DNA of 41,501 bases from Propionibacteriaceae bacterium (GCA_031271975.1 JAISUR010000019.1:1-41501); one strand, 5' to 3'; counted from the stretch's first letter, positions 7,287 to 16,170 are shown. The notes: a model not told the origin generated them from the letters alone. Numbers and translations: made by a program.

Positions 7287-8983
7287 CCTGGCTGGCCGCA
7301 TATGCCCTGGATGACGAAGCACTGGCCTCCGCATCCAACCCGGGCCTGGTCCGGCGCGCGGCCAAGCTGCTCGCAGGAGAGTCGCCGACTTGGGTGTCGA
7401 AAGACGACAAAGCCGGCGTCGTGGCGCTTGCCGGATTCCAAGTGCGCCTGGACGCGGGCGGTATCCAGAAAGCCCGCTGCCCTTGCCCTGCGGCCGGGGT
7501 CTGCGTCCATGCCCTGGCCGCGGCGTTGTTCGCCCGCACGGAAGCGCCTGCCGCTACGCACCCTGCCCCCCGTGAACCTGAACAACCGCCCGCCATCCCG
7601 GACTCGCTGGGCGAGGCTCGGACCCCCGAAGCCCTCACCAAGAAGCAGCGGGCAGTCATCCAAGAAACCCGCGACGAGTTCGCCGCGGCCGTAACGGCGG
7701 GGCTGTCCCACATCCGCCCGGACGGCGCGGGACGCATCGTCGCCCTGGCCACCGACGCCCGCGTCGCTGGACTGCCGCTGCTGGCCCGGTTCTTGGCCAC
7801 CGCGGGCGAGCTGGCCGATTCGATAGCTTCGCGCTCCGACACAGTGTCCGAGCAGGAACTCACCGCCGCGATGTCCCAGGCGTGGGCGTTGACCAGGGCC
7901 CTCGAAGCCGCCGACGCAAAGACCTTGCCCAGCCTGCGCGGCGTCGCCCGCCGCTCGTACTCTGCCGACCGCGCCCCTGATTCGCTGGAGTTGTTCCCAC
8001 TTGGCGCGGCGTGGTGGGTGTCGGATTCGGGAGCTCGCGGCATCACCATGCTCACCTGGGACGAAACGGCTTCCGAGCCGCGTTCGGTGACGTCCGCCCG
8101 GCCAGCCGGCGCAGATCCCGGCTTCGTCCGCTCCGCCTCAACGATGGCGTTCTTCGACGCCCCGCTGACCACGCTGTTGACCGGCTCCTTCCAGGTGTTG
8201 CGGCCCCGCTTGAGTGAAGACGGCGTGCTGTCGACGACGGCAGGTGGCGTGCGCACCGGCGCCCCAGGGTTCCCGCGGGAAAAGCTCGCGAAGTGCTGCG
8301 CCGCGCTACCGTTGGAATCGATTACGCCGGTCGGTTTCCAAGCGGTGGAGCGGCCTTTCGCCCTGCTGGAAGTGAAAGGATTCGGCCAGTTGGGCATCGA
8401 CGAGTCGGCGCAACAACTCGTGTGGAAATTGGACGGCCCGAACGTCGCGTTGCGCCAGCAAGTCACTCCCGACACTGAGCACCGCGCCGAAACACTCCTG
8501 GCCCTGGAAGCGGCGGGGGCCCCGGTCGAATACGTCTTGGCTCAGCGGAACGTCGTCCGCTCAGTCGCGGTGTGGGAGCCGGTCTCGCTGTTCCTGCGCG
8601 GCAAGGACGGCTTGGACTTGTTCGCAATCGACTTTCACCGCCCGCGGCAATCTGGGATTCTCAGCAAACTCCAGCACCGCTGGCGGCTGTGGCTGACCCG
8701 TTTCAAGGAAACCCCGGCGCTGGCCCCACCCCGCCCGCCGATCGCGATTGCTGCCGACGAAGCCCAAGAGTTGGTCGTCGCCCTGACCGCGACCGGCCGC
8801 CCCGCTCTGAGTTCCGCTGGCAAGACAGCCTGTGAGCAGTTGGCCACCCGGTTGGACGACCTGGCCCTGCCTACCCTGGCCACGGCCGTGCGCCACCTGG
8901 CGGATGAACCCAATCCGGAAGTACTGTTGCGCACCCACTTCCTGGCCACCCGCGTGGCCGCGCTCGCCACTGTCGCCCAGTAG
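7283..8983 (+). CDS. SWIM zinc-finger protein, YehQ-like
   Basis: 566-residue protein whose N-terminus holds a SWIM zinc finger, CPCPAAGVCVH (C66, C68, C74, H76), matching the CxCxnCxH pattern. SWIM fingers bind DNA or proteins. The rest contains a predicted helical core and a WWVSDSGARGITMLTWDE-like region near residue 240, with no catalytic motif I recognise. The ATG overlaps the stop of the VWA gene (ATGA), and a potential longer frame extending to 6689 runs antiphase through the VWA gene and is a shadow. As the last gene of the MoxR/DUF5682/VWA operon it corresponds to YehQ, and could supply substrate or nucleic-acid targeting (inference). Its 3' end faces a convergent GNAT-like gene 11 bp away. 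Confidence 0.83.
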   Translation: MTWLAAYALDDEALASASNPGLVRRAAKLLAGESPTWVSKDDKAGVVALAGFQVRLDAGGIQKARCPCPAAGVCVHALAAALFARTEAPAATHPAPREPEQPPAIPDSLGEARTPEALTKKQRAVIQETRDEFAAAVTAGLSHIRPDGAGRIVALATDARVAGLPLLARFLATAGELADSIASRSDTVSEQELTAAMSQAWALTRALEAADAKTLPSLRGVARRSYSADRAPDSLELFPLGAAWWVSDSGARGITMLTWDETASEPRSVTSARPAGADPGFVRSASTMAFFDAPLTTLLTGSFQVLRPRLSEDGVLSTTAGGVRTGAPGFPREKLAKCCAALPLESITPVGFQAVERPFALLEVKGFGQLGIDESAQQLVWKLDGPNVALRQQVTPDTEHRAETLLALEAAGAPVEYVLAQRNVVRSVAVWEPVSLFLRGKDGLDLFAIDFHRPRQSGILSKLQHRWRLWLTRFKETPALAPPRPPIAIAADEAQELVVALTATGRPALSSAGKTACEQLATRLDDLALPTLATAVRHLADEPNPEVLLRTHFLATRVAALATVAQ

Positions 8984-8994
8984 CGCTGGCTGTG

Positions 8995-9492
8995 TTACCC
9001 CTCGACGCGGGTAGCGGCCTCCGGGACGTTGCCGAAGCTGGCCATCAGCCGTTCCATGAGCTGGCGCGCAGACGCCTTCTCGGTAATGACGGAGTCCAGT
9101 TGCAGCCGGTACAGCGGATCCCCGGAGAGGTGGGTGAATCCAACTCGTTTGAGGAAGGCGCGCGGCGGCAACTGGCAAGTCGGGTTGCCGACGGCCGCCG
9201 GTGAGACGATGTCGCGCACATCCCGGCAAGTCAGGCCAGCGATGGCAGATTGCACCAGGCGCTTACCGAGCCCCTCGCCGGGGCGGGCCACCCACAAGGT
9301 CTTGACCAGAGCGTCGCCATCGGCAGTTGGAGTGAGCAGCAGGACGCCAGCCACATCGCCGCCGTCCATGGCCTGCGCCCCGCACCAGCCCCAGCGGTTG
9401 CGCGCCGCCTGCATCCAATCGACTTCCGGCGAAACGCTGGCGCCGCAATGTGGGCAAACAAATGCCGCAGCCTGTGCGAACGACAACTCCAT
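8995..9492 (-). CDS. GNAT-like N-acetyltransferase with CxxC knuckle
   Basis: 165-residue protein. The N-terminus carries VCPHCG (C13, C16), which may form half of a small metal site, and the middle contains VKTLWVARPGEGLGKRLVQSAI, which fits the acetyl-CoA pyrophosphate-binding motif A of GNAT enzymes (R-x-x-G-x-G). The GFTHLSGDPLYRL segment matches the usual C-terminal GNAT strand. The acceptor substrate is unknown. The ATG is preceded by TAGAAT and only six bases, with no Shine-Dalgarno sequence, so the transcript is probably leaderless. It converges on the SWIM gene. Confidence 0.7.
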   Translation of the reverse strand: MELSFAQAAAFVCPHCGASVSPEVDWMQAARNRWGWCGAQAMDGGDVAGVLLLTPTADGDALVKTLWVARPGEGLGKRLVQSAIAGLTCRDVRDIVSPAAVGNPTCQLPPRAFLKRVGFTHLSGDPLYRLQLDSVITEKASARQLMERLMASFGNVPEAATRVEG

Positions 9493-9504
9493 GCTTCGAT
9501 TCTA
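9493..9504 (-). promoter_or_regulatory. Leaderless-type promoter of the GNAT gene
   Basis: TAGAAT (9504-9499 on the minus strand) followed by six bases and then the ATG. The expected transcription start falls on or next to the start codon, and no ribosome-binding site is present. Confidence 0.5.
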
Positions 9505-9527
9505 GGCTTAACCCCCACTCCCTACCC

Positions 9528-9563
9528 CGTCATCCGGGATCTCCGCACGCAGTGCGGTCCCGA
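9528..9563. repeat. Palindromic intergenic repeat, degenerate copy
   Basis: A shortened copy of the repeat family of this window: CGTCATCCGGGATC followed by a hairpin CCGCAC-GCA-GTGCGG (9543-9557). The three-base GCA loop recurs in other copies. Confidence 0.6.
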
Positions 9564-9583
9564 CACTTTGTTGGAAGAGCTTG

Positions 9584-9595
9584 TAGGCTTGCCCG
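9584..9595 (+). promoter_or_regulatory. Leaderless-type promoter of the aminotransferase gene
   Basis: TAGGCT (9584-9589) is followed by exactly six bases and the GTG start, with no Shine-Dalgarno sequence. The same TAGGCT-N6-GTG arrangement precedes the glpABC fusion gene. Confidence 0.55.
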
Positions 9596-10918
9596 GTGAC
9601 AACTCCGCAACCTGCACGACGCGACACCCGGCTCGACCCATACCTCGAGACTTACGCGGCCCGCACCAGCGGCCTGCAAGTCTCAGCGGTACGAGCTCTT
9701 TTCTCCGTCGCCAACAGGCCGGAAGTGGTCTCCTTGGCTGGCGGGATGCCAAATATCGCGGACCTCCCCCGCGAGGCCATCGGCGCGGCCATCTCCAAGC
9801 TGATCGCCGAAAACGGCGTGCAGGCGATGCAGTACGGATCCGGCCAGGGCGAGCCGTTCATGCGGGACAAAATCACCGAAGTGATGGCCGAAGAGCAGAT
9901 CGCCGCCCACGCCGATGACATCGTCATCACCTGCGGCTCACAGCAGGGCCTCGACCTGGTGACACGGGTCTTCTGCGACCCCGGCGACGTCATTCTCGCT
10001 GAGGCGCCCAGCTATGTGGGCGCGCTGGGCACTTTCCACGCCAACCAGTGCGAAGTGGTGCACGTCGCCATGGACGAGCACGGCATCGTTCCCCAGATGT
10101 TGCGGCACGCCGTGCACACCTTGCGGGCGGCGGGCCGGAAGGTGAAGTTCCTCTACACCATTCCGAACTTCCAGAATCCGACGGGTGTCTCCCAAACCCT
10201 GGAACGGCGCCGGGAACTCGTGGCGCTGGCCCATGAAGTGGACTTGCTCATCCTGGAGGACAATCCGTACGGCCTGTTGACGCTCGACGAGCAGCCGCTG
10301 CCGGCGCTGCGGGCCCTCGACGCCGAGAAGGTCGTCTACCTGGGTTCGTTCTCGAAGACATTCGCCCCCGGTTTCCGCGTCGGCTGGGTGCTCGCGCCGC
10401 ATGCCGTGCGGGAGAAGCTGGTGCTCACGCAGGAGTCGGCGACGCTCTGCCCGCCGGTGTTCTCCCAGTTCGCTATTGCGAAATATCTGGACGAGTTCGA
10501 CTGGCGCGGCCAGATCCTGGTGTTCCGAGACATGTACCGGGCCCGCCGCGACGCGATGCTGGAAGCGCTGCCCGAACACATGCCGGCGGGCTCGCAATGG
10601 ACGCATCCGCGCGGCGGCTTCTTCGTCTGGCTGACACTGCCCGAGGGGTTGGATTCGCAGGCCATGTTGCCGCGCGCGGTCACGGCCCGCGTGGCCTACA
10701 CGCCCGGCACTGCGTTCTACGCCGACGGCCTGGGCTCGCGCAACATGCGCCTCTCTTTCTGTTTCCCCACACCGGAGCGCATCATCGAAGGTGTGAAGCG
10801 CCTCGGCGAGGTGATCAAGGCCGAGTTGGTCACGCGGGCCACGTTCGGCATCGATGTCACCCCGGCACAACCCATCCGCCGCGATCTCACCGTGGGCCCG
10901 GCCCCGGACGTCAACTAG
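9596..10918 (+). CDS. PLP-dependent aminotransferase, class I/II
   Basis: 440-residue fold-type I aminotransferase, cytosolic. The PLP-binding lysine is K254 in GSFSKTFAPGFRVGW; the NPTGVSQTLERRR segment supplies the conserved asparagine, DNPYGLL the aspartate that contacts the pyridine nitrogen, and an arginine near RLSFCFP the substrate carboxylate. The overall pattern (SLAGGMPN start, YGSGQGEP) resembles the 2-aminoadipate/LysN-like and MocR-related aminotransferase group, but there is no N-terminal GntR DNA-binding domain. It is followed directly by a D-Ala-D-Ala ligase gene whose AGGAGG ribosome site overlaps its stop codon, so the two are co-transcribed. A role in supplying an amino acid for cell-wall synthesis is possible but not shown. 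Substrate specificity is not predictable from sequence. Confidence 0.88.
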   Translation: MTTPQPARRDTRLDPYLETYAARTSGLQVSAVRALFSVANRPEVVSLAGGMPNIADLPREAIGAAISKLIAENGVQAMQYGSGQGEPFMRDKITEVMAEEQIAAHADDIVITCGSQQGLDLVTRVFCDPGDVILAEAPSYVGALGTFHANQCEVVHVAMDEHGIVPQMLRHAVHTLRAAGRKVKFLYTIPNFQNPTGVSQTLERRRELVALAHEVDLLILEDNPYGLLTLDEQPLPALRALDAEKVVYLGSFSKTFAPGFRVGWVLAPHAVREKLVLTQESATLCPPVFSQFAIAKYLDEFDWRGQILVFRDMYRARRDAMLEALPEHMPAGSQWTHPRGGFFVWLTLPEGLDSQAMLPRAVTARVAYTPGTAFYADGLGSRNMRLSFCFPTPERIIEGVKRLGEVIKAELVTRATFGIDVTPAQPIRRDLTVGPAPDVN

Positions 10919-10926
10919 GAGGCAAC

Positions 10927-11868
10927 ATGGCACACACTGGCCCAATCGTCGTACTTGCCGGAGGTCTGTCCCACGAACGCGACGTATCGCTGCGCAGCGG
11001 CCGCCGCGTCGCGCAAGCTTTGCGCAGCCAAGGCGGCGAGGTAATCGAGGCAGACGTCAACGCCGACCTGGTCGAGTTGCTGAGCGGCCTTTCCAACCCG
11101 GTGGCGTTCCCCGTCCTGCACGGCGGCGTCGGCGAAGACGGCGGCCTGCAACAGGCCCTCGAACTGCTTGGCATCCCGTACGTCGGCTCGTCTCCGGAAG
11201 CCAGCCGCCGCTCGTTCAACAAAGACATCTCCAGCCCGCTGGTCGCCGCCCATTCGGTGACAGTGCCGCCGCGCGCCGTCCTGCCGCACGACATGTTCCG
11301 GGAGTTGGGCGCAAAGCACCTGATCAAGGCCCTGGGCCAGCGGTTCGGCTACCCGCTGATGGTCAAGCCAGCCCGATCTGGTTCAGCACTGGGCGCCACC
11401 AGGGTCAACGAACCAAGCGAAATGCCGCAGGCGATGGTCAGCGCGTTCTCGTATGGGGATGTGGCTATCGTCGAGGAATTCATTGTCGGCCGTGAAGTGG
11501 CGGTGTCCGTCGTCGAAACTGACGGCGCGCCGCAAGCCCTGCCCGTGGTCGAAATCCAACCGAACAGCGGCATTTACGACTACAACGCCCGCTACACCGC
11601 CGGCGAAACGCGTTTCATCGCCCCGGCCGAATTGTCCGACGAGGTTGCCGCCGCCTGCGCCGAAGTCGCGCTGACCGCCCACAGCGTGCTGGGCCTGCGC
11701 CACTTGTCGCGCGCCGACCTGATCATCCGCGATGATGTCCCGGTCTTCATCGAGACCAATTCGGCTCCCGGCATGACCGAGACGTCGCTGCTGCCGCTTG
11801 CCGTGGAAGCCGCCGGCCTTGACTTCGGAGCCCTGTGCCGCCAGCTAGTAGACGCAGCGGTCAAGTAA
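10927..11868 (+). CDS. ddl: D-alanine-D-alanine ligase
   Basis: ATP-grasp ligase of 313 residues that joins two D-alanines for peptidoglycan precursors in the cytoplasm. Landmarks are the N-terminal VLAGGLSHERDVSLRSG, FPVLHGGVGEDGGLQ, GIPYVGSS, the ATP-grasp MVKPARSGSALGATRV, and the C-terminal metal-binding FIETNSAPGMTETSLLPL. The ATG was chosen because a consensus AGGAGG sits five to six bases upstream, overlapping the stop of the aminotransferase gene; the open frame extends further back but only through that gene. At 313 residues it is of the shorter DdlB-like length. Specificity for D-Ala rather than D-Lac or D-Ser is assumed from the family and was not derived from residue analysis. Confidence 0.9.
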   Translation: MAHTGPIVVLAGGLSHERDVSLRSGRRVAQALRSQGGEVIEADVNADLVELLSGLSNPVAFPVLHGGVGEDGGLQQALELLGIPYVGSSPEASRRSFNKDISSPLVAAHSVTVPPRAVLPHDMFRELGAKHLIKALGQRFGYPLMVKPARSGSALGATRVNEPSEMPQAMVSAFSYGDVAIVEEFIVGREVAVSVVETDGAPQALPVVEIQPNSGIYDYNARYTAGETRFIAPAELSDEVAAACAEVALTAHSVLGLRHLSRADLIIRDDVPVFIETNSAPGMTETSLLPLAVEAAGLDFGALCRQLVDAAVK

Positions 11869-11869
11869 A

Positions 11870-11998
11870 CACCGTCATTCCGGACCCCAGACCGTCATCC
11901 CGGACTCGTTCCGGGATCTGAGCCCCACAAAGTGTCATCGCTTCGCCACCCCCAAACCGTCATCCCGGACTAGTTCCGGGATCTCGGACGAAGTCCGG
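11870..11998. repeat. Intergenic palindromic repeat cluster
   Basis: Two full GTCATCCCGGACT...CCGGGATC modules (11893-11918 and 11958-11983) plus a partial one at 11874, separated by a CCCCACAAAGTGTCATCGC segment that recurs after the FGGY kinase gene (23987). The second module is followed by the hairpin CGGAC-GAA-GTCCG (11985-11997). No gene is seen in this 211-bp gap between ddl and glpABC. Confidence 0.8.
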
Positions 11999-12067
11999 CT
12001 CTCACCGCCCTTCTTTGCACATCCGGGCAGATCGCGGGCAAGGCACGTCCAACAACCCGAGAACGCA

Positions 12068-12079
12068 TAGGCTGGTTGC
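12068..12079 (+). promoter_or_regulatory. Leaderless-type promoter of the glpABC fusion
   Basis: TAGGCT (12068-12073), six bases, then the GTG start; identical box and spacing to the aminotransferase gene. No Shine-Dalgarno sequence precedes the GTG. Confidence 0.55.
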
Positions 12080-15000
12080 GTGCGCAGTTTGCGGGCAGAA
12101 GTCGTCGTCATCGGCGGCGGGGCCACGGGGGCCGGAATCCTCCGCGACTTGGCGATGCGCGGATATGACGCGCTGCTGGTGGAACGCGCCGACTTGGCCC
12201 AGGGCACCACGGCGCGTTTTCACGGACTGCTGCATTCGGGCGCCCGTTACATCGTTTCCGACCCGGAATCGGCCCGGGAATGCGCGGTTGAGAACAAGAT
12301 CCTGCGGAACATCCACTTCGGCGACGTTGAAGATACCGGGGGCCTGTTTGTGGCCACTCCCGCAGACGACCCGGCATACGCGGCGCAGTTCGTCCAGCAC
12401 GCCGCCGCGGTTGGCGTGCGCGCCACCGAGATTTCCGTTTCCGAAGCCTTGCGCCGCGAGCCGCGTCTGAATCCGGGGATCACGCGCGCGTTCGAGGTGG
12501 CCGACGGCTCCATCGACGGTTGGGCGGTGGCCTGGGGCGCGGCACGCTCCGCGATGGAGTATTCCGGCCGCCTCATGACTTACACCGAGGTCACGGCAAT
12601 CCACACCTCGGGCGGACAGGTGACCTCGGTGAGCTGTGTCGACCGGCGAACCGGCGAAGATCTCCACATCGAAACCGGCTTCGTGATCAACGCCGGCGGT
12701 CCGTGGGCGGGCAGGATCGCCGCCTTGGCCGGGTGTTCGGATGTGGAGGTGGTGCCGGGTCGCGGCATCATGATCGCGATGGCGCACCGGCTGGTGAACA
12801 CGGTCGTGACCCGTTGCGGCTATCCCGGCGACGGCGACCTGGTCGTTCCGGCCCACACAGTGTGCATCATCGGGACCACCGACGTCCGGGCGGCCGATCC
12901 CGATAAACTGCCCATCCCGCCGGGCGAGGTGCAGCAGATGCTGGATGCCGGGGAAGCGCTCATCCCGGGTTTCCGCAAGGCCCGCGCGCTGCATGCCTGG
13001 GCGGGCGCGCGCCCATTGTTGCTGGACCGACGGGTCGCTGACCACGACACCCGGCATATGAGCCGCACCATGGCCATCATCGACCACGCCGCACGAGACG
13101 AACTCAAGGGCTTCTTGACGGTGACCGGCGGCAAACTGACCACCTACCGCCTGATGGCCGAAAAGACGGTGGACCTGTTTTGCGCCCAACGCGGCGAGCA
13201 CCGCGCCTGCCGGACGGCCCGGGAGCACGTTGGCTCCATACTGGCGCGGGGCGATAAACAGGACGCCCTGAGGTGGCTGCATACCCACTCACTGGGCACG
13301 GTCCCGTCCGGCGAAGACAGCATCGGCCCTGACGACCAGATCATCTGCGAATGCGAGTTGATGACCGTCCGCCACTTCATGTGGCCACTGGAGCAAGCCC
13401 CGCAGTCCAGCCTCGACGACCTGCGCCGCCAACTGCGGTTGGGGATGGGCCCTTGCCAGGGCGGTTTTTGCGCCGCCCGGGCCGCTGGCATTTGCGCATC
13501 CACCGGCAAACGCACCGCCGCCGAAGCCAACGCGATGCTGCGGGAGTTCGTCGAACACCGCTGGATCGGCCTGTGGCCCATCTTGTACCAAGACCAACTG
13601 CGCCAGTGGGTCTTGGACGCGTGGCTGCTGACCGGGCTTGGCATGTTCTGGCGGCCCTGGGCCCAAACCCGTCCAGCGGCGCTCGCGGCAGGCGACGCGA
13701 CCCGCGAAGCGCCACTCGAAAAGCGGTCCGGGCTGCGGCGGCTCGTCATCGGGGCGGGGTTGTCCGGCTTGTTCGCGGCGTTGTTGGCGGCACAGGCCGG
13801 AGAACAAGTGACACTGGTGTATCTCGGGGTGGGCGGCCTGCCGCTCTCACCGGGCACCATCGACGTCTTCGCCGGCGAAGACCTCCCCGACGAGCACCCG
13901 TATCGCTTGATCGGCGCCGGCCGCGTGGCTGCCGCCGTCCGCCATTTGGCCGAACTCGTACCCGAGCTACTGGCCGGCGATCCGGCGAGCAACGTCTCAC
14001 TCCCCACCGCGTTGGGCACGCTGCGTCCCACCTGCTTGGCTCCCCAGTCGATGCTGGCCGGGGCAGACCTGTCCACGCCGACGGTGATAGTGGGCTTCAC
14101 CCAGCTCAAGGACTTCAGTGCGGCGCGAACCGCCGGCGCTTTGCAAGCCGCGACCTCGGCCCCAGTGCGACACCTGGTCTTGGACCTGCCGCCACGCCAA
14201 GGTGAAATCGACGCCAATGCCGTCAAGTACGCCCGCGCGTTCGACAAGCCGGCCTTCCAGGAACTCTTCGCCGAAAAGCTGCGCCCGCTGTTGCGGCCCG
14301 GCGAGAAGGTGGGCTTACCCGCTGTCTTGGGACTACGGCCGGGCACCTGGAAAGATACGGCCGAGCGGCTCGGGGCGGCCGTCTTCGAGATTCCGCTCGC
14401 CCCGACGTCGGTCCCGGGACTGCGTCTCCACAACACGCTGCTGGCGATGGTCAAGCAAGTCGGCGTGCGGGTTATCTCTGGCTCGCGGGCCACCGGCCAC
14501 ACCGCGTCGCAAGGCCGCATCGACAGTGTGGACATCGCTGCGGCGGGCGCACCGATCCGGGTCTGGGCCGACGAGGTGATTCTGGCCACGGGCGGCTTTG
14601 AATCCCAGGGGTTGGAAGTGGATTCGTATGGCCGAATGCGCGAAACGAGCTTCGGCTTACCTGTCACCGGCAGCGCCGAAGTCCTGGAGGATTGCTGGGC
14701 AGATCATCCGCTGCTGCGGGCCGGGCTGCGGGTCGATGCCGCCATGCGGCCGGTGGACGGCGATGGGAATCCGGTCTTCGAGAATTTGCGGGCGGTGGGC
14801 GGCCTGTTGGCCGGCGCCAACCGGATCGCGGAGCTTTCCGGGGACGGCATCGCGCTGGCCTCGGCGTGGGCGGCGGTCCATGCCCAGCCCGCCGCGGCGC
14901 AATCCCAAACCGCCGGTGACCGGGCAGCCGTCGCCGACTCGGCTCTCGTCCCGCTCCGGACGGCGGTGGACCAGTGCCTGAAGTGCACGATCTGCGAAGC

Positions 15001-16135
15001 CCACTGCCCCGTTATGGCGGTGACCCCGCTGTTTCCCGGCCCGAAGTTCATCGGCCCGCAGGCGGAGCGGTTCCGGAATCCGGACGTGTGCGAGCCCGAG
15101 TCGGTCAGCTTCTGCTCCGGATGCGGCACGTGCACGCTGGTGTGCCCGCAGGGCGTGCCCGTGGCCGCGCTGAATTCCCGGGCCAAAGCCCGCTACAAGA
15201 CGTCAGGGGGCATGCCGCTGCGGGATCGGCTAATCGGCCGCACGACGCTGATGGGCCAGGTGATGACGCCCATCGCGCCGCTCGCCAACGCGGCTCTGGC
15301 CAACGGCCCGCTCCGCTCGCTCCTGGAGCGGGCCATTGGAGTCCACCGTGATGCCCCCATGCCGCCGGCCCAGTCCCGCACGTTCGGCAGTTGGTGGCAC
15401 AACCACAAGCCGCAAACGTCCGCCAGCCGCGGCCAAGTGGTGTTCTTCCACGGCTGCGCCGGGGGTTACTTCGAGGTGGAAACGTCCATCCGCACCGTAG
15501 AAGTGCTGGAACGCCTCGGCTACGAAGTTCTCGTCCCGAAACAGGGTTGCTGCGGCCTCGCGATGCAGTCGAACGGCCTTTTCGACCAGGCATCGCAGGC
15601 CGTGCGAACCTTGGCCGGACAGTTGACGGCGATTCCCGACGTACCGATCATCTCGGCCTCCGGTTCCTGCACGGGCATGCTCAAACACGAAGCCCGCGAG
15701 ATCATGGGAGTCACCGCCCCCGAAGTCACCGCCGTCGGCAACCGCGTGCGCGACGTCATGCAGTTCTTGCGCGACGTCCACGAAACTGGCGGCCTGCCAC
15801 GCTTATCCCGCATCGACTTGCGCGTTCTGTATCACGCCCCGTGCCAAGTCAAGAACCAAGGCATGGGCCTTCCTGCGCTCGACGTGCTCCGGCTGATCCC
15901 AGGCCTGGAGGTCGCCGAGTCGAACGCCACCTGCTGCGGGATCGCCGGAACGTACGGCATGAAGGCCGAGCTTTATGACATCGCCCAAGCCGTTGGCCAG
16001 CCCCTGTTCGACCAAGCCCAAGGATTCGACCTGGTGGCATGCGACACCGAAACCTGCCGCTGGCAGATTAGGAAGGCGGCGCGCAAGCCGGTCGAGCATC
16101 CGATTTCGCTCGTCCACCAAGCCCTGGGCGGCTAG
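12080..16135 (+). CDS. glpABC: Fused anaerobic glycerol-3-phosphate dehydrogenase GlpA-GlpB-GlpC
   Basis: One uninterrupted 1351-residue reading frame covering all three subunits of the anaerobic sn-glycerol-3-phosphate dehydrogenase, which oxidises glycerol 3-phosphate to dihydroxyacetone phosphate and passes electrons to the quinone pool. Residues 1-~545 are GlpA: FAD site VVVIGGGATGAGILRDLA, then a BFD-type [2Fe-2S] domain with CEC (C423, C425) and CQGGFC (C459, C464). Residues ~552-955 are GlpB: second nucleotide site RLVIGAGLSGLFAALLAAQ. Residues ~960-1351 are GlpC: two 4Fe-4S clusters (C966/C969/C972/C976 and C1012/C1015/C1018/C1022) and two cysteine-rich CCG domains (GCAGG...QGCCG; HAPC...TCCG at 1285-1286). 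In E. coli these are three genes totalling about the same length. No linker-length gap or internal stop is present. GTG start with a leaderless-type promoter. Confidence 0.92.
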   Translation: MRSLRAEVVVIGGGATGAGILRDLAMRGYDALLVERADLAQGTTARFHGLLHSGARYIVSDPESARECAVENKILRNIHFGDVEDTGGLFVATPADDPAYAAQFVQHAAAVGVRATEISVSEALRREPRLNPGITRAFEVADGSIDGWAVAWGAARSAMEYSGRLMTYTEVTAIHTSGGQVTSVSCVDRRTGEDLHIETGFVINAGGPWAGRIAALAGCSDVEVVPGRGIMIAMAHRLVNTVVTRCGYPGDGDLVVPAHTVCIIGTTDVRAADPDKLPIPPGEVQQMLDAGEALIPGFRKARALHAWAGARPLLLDRRVADHDTRHMSRTMAIIDHAARDELKGFLTVTGGKLTTYRLMAEKTVDLFCAQRGEHRACRTAREHVGSILARGDKQDALRWLHTHSLGTVPSGEDSIGPDDQIICECELMTVRHFMWPLEQAPQSSLDDLRRQLRLGMGPCQGGFCAARAAGICASTGKRTAAEANAMLREFVEHRWIGLWPILYQDQLRQWVLDAWLLTGLGMFWRPWAQTRPAALAAGDATREAPLEKRSGLRRLVIGAGLSGLFAALLAAQAGEQVTLVYLGVGGLPLSPGTIDVFAGEDLPDEHPYRLIGAGRVAAAVRHLAELVPELLAGDPASNVSLPTALGTLRPTCLAPQSMLAGADLSTPTVIVGFTQLKDFSAARTAGALQAATSAPVRHLVLDLPPRQGEIDANAVKYARAFDKPAFQELFAEKLRPLLRPGEKVGLPAVLGLRPGTWKDTAERLGAAVFEIPLAPTSVPGLRLHNTLLAMVKQVGVRVISGSRATGHTASQGRIDSVDIAAAGAPIRVWADEVILATGGFESQGLEVDSYGRMRETSFGLPVTGSAEVLEDCWADHPLLRAGLRVDAAMRPVDGDGNPVFENLRAVGGLLAGANRIAELSGDGIALASAWAAVHAQPAAAQSQTAGDRAAVADSALVPLRTAVDQCLKCTICEAHCPVMAVTPLFPGPKFIGPQAERFRNPDVCEPESVSFCSGCGTCTLVCPQGVPVAALNSRAKARYKTSGGMPLRDRLIGRTTLMGQVMTPIAPLANAALANGPLRSLLERAIGVHRDAPMPPAQSRTFGSWWHNHKPQTSASRGQVVFFHGCAGGYFEVETSIRTVEVLERLGYEVLVPKQGCCGLAMQSNGLFDQASQAVRTLAGQLTAIPDVPIISASGSCTGMLKHEAREIMGVTAPEVTAVGNRVRDVMQFLRDVHETGGLPRLSRIDLRVLYHAPCQVKNQGMGLPALDVLRLIPGLEVAESNATCCGIAGTYGMKAELYDIAQAVGQPLFDQAQGFDLVACDTETCRWQIRKAARKPVEHPISLVHQALGG

Positions 16136-16170
16136 GAAACTGCGGATTATTCAGCAGTTGTCCCAGAACG

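Noticed and set aside
9596-10918. MocR-type regulator
   Set aside because: The aminotransferase domain fits, but there is no N-terminal GntR helix-turn-helix; the protein begins directly with the aminotransferase fold.
12002-14667. Two long minus-strand frames (12002-13288 and 13144-14667)
   Set aside because: Shadows of the glpABC fusion, whose plus-strand frame carries all family motifs.
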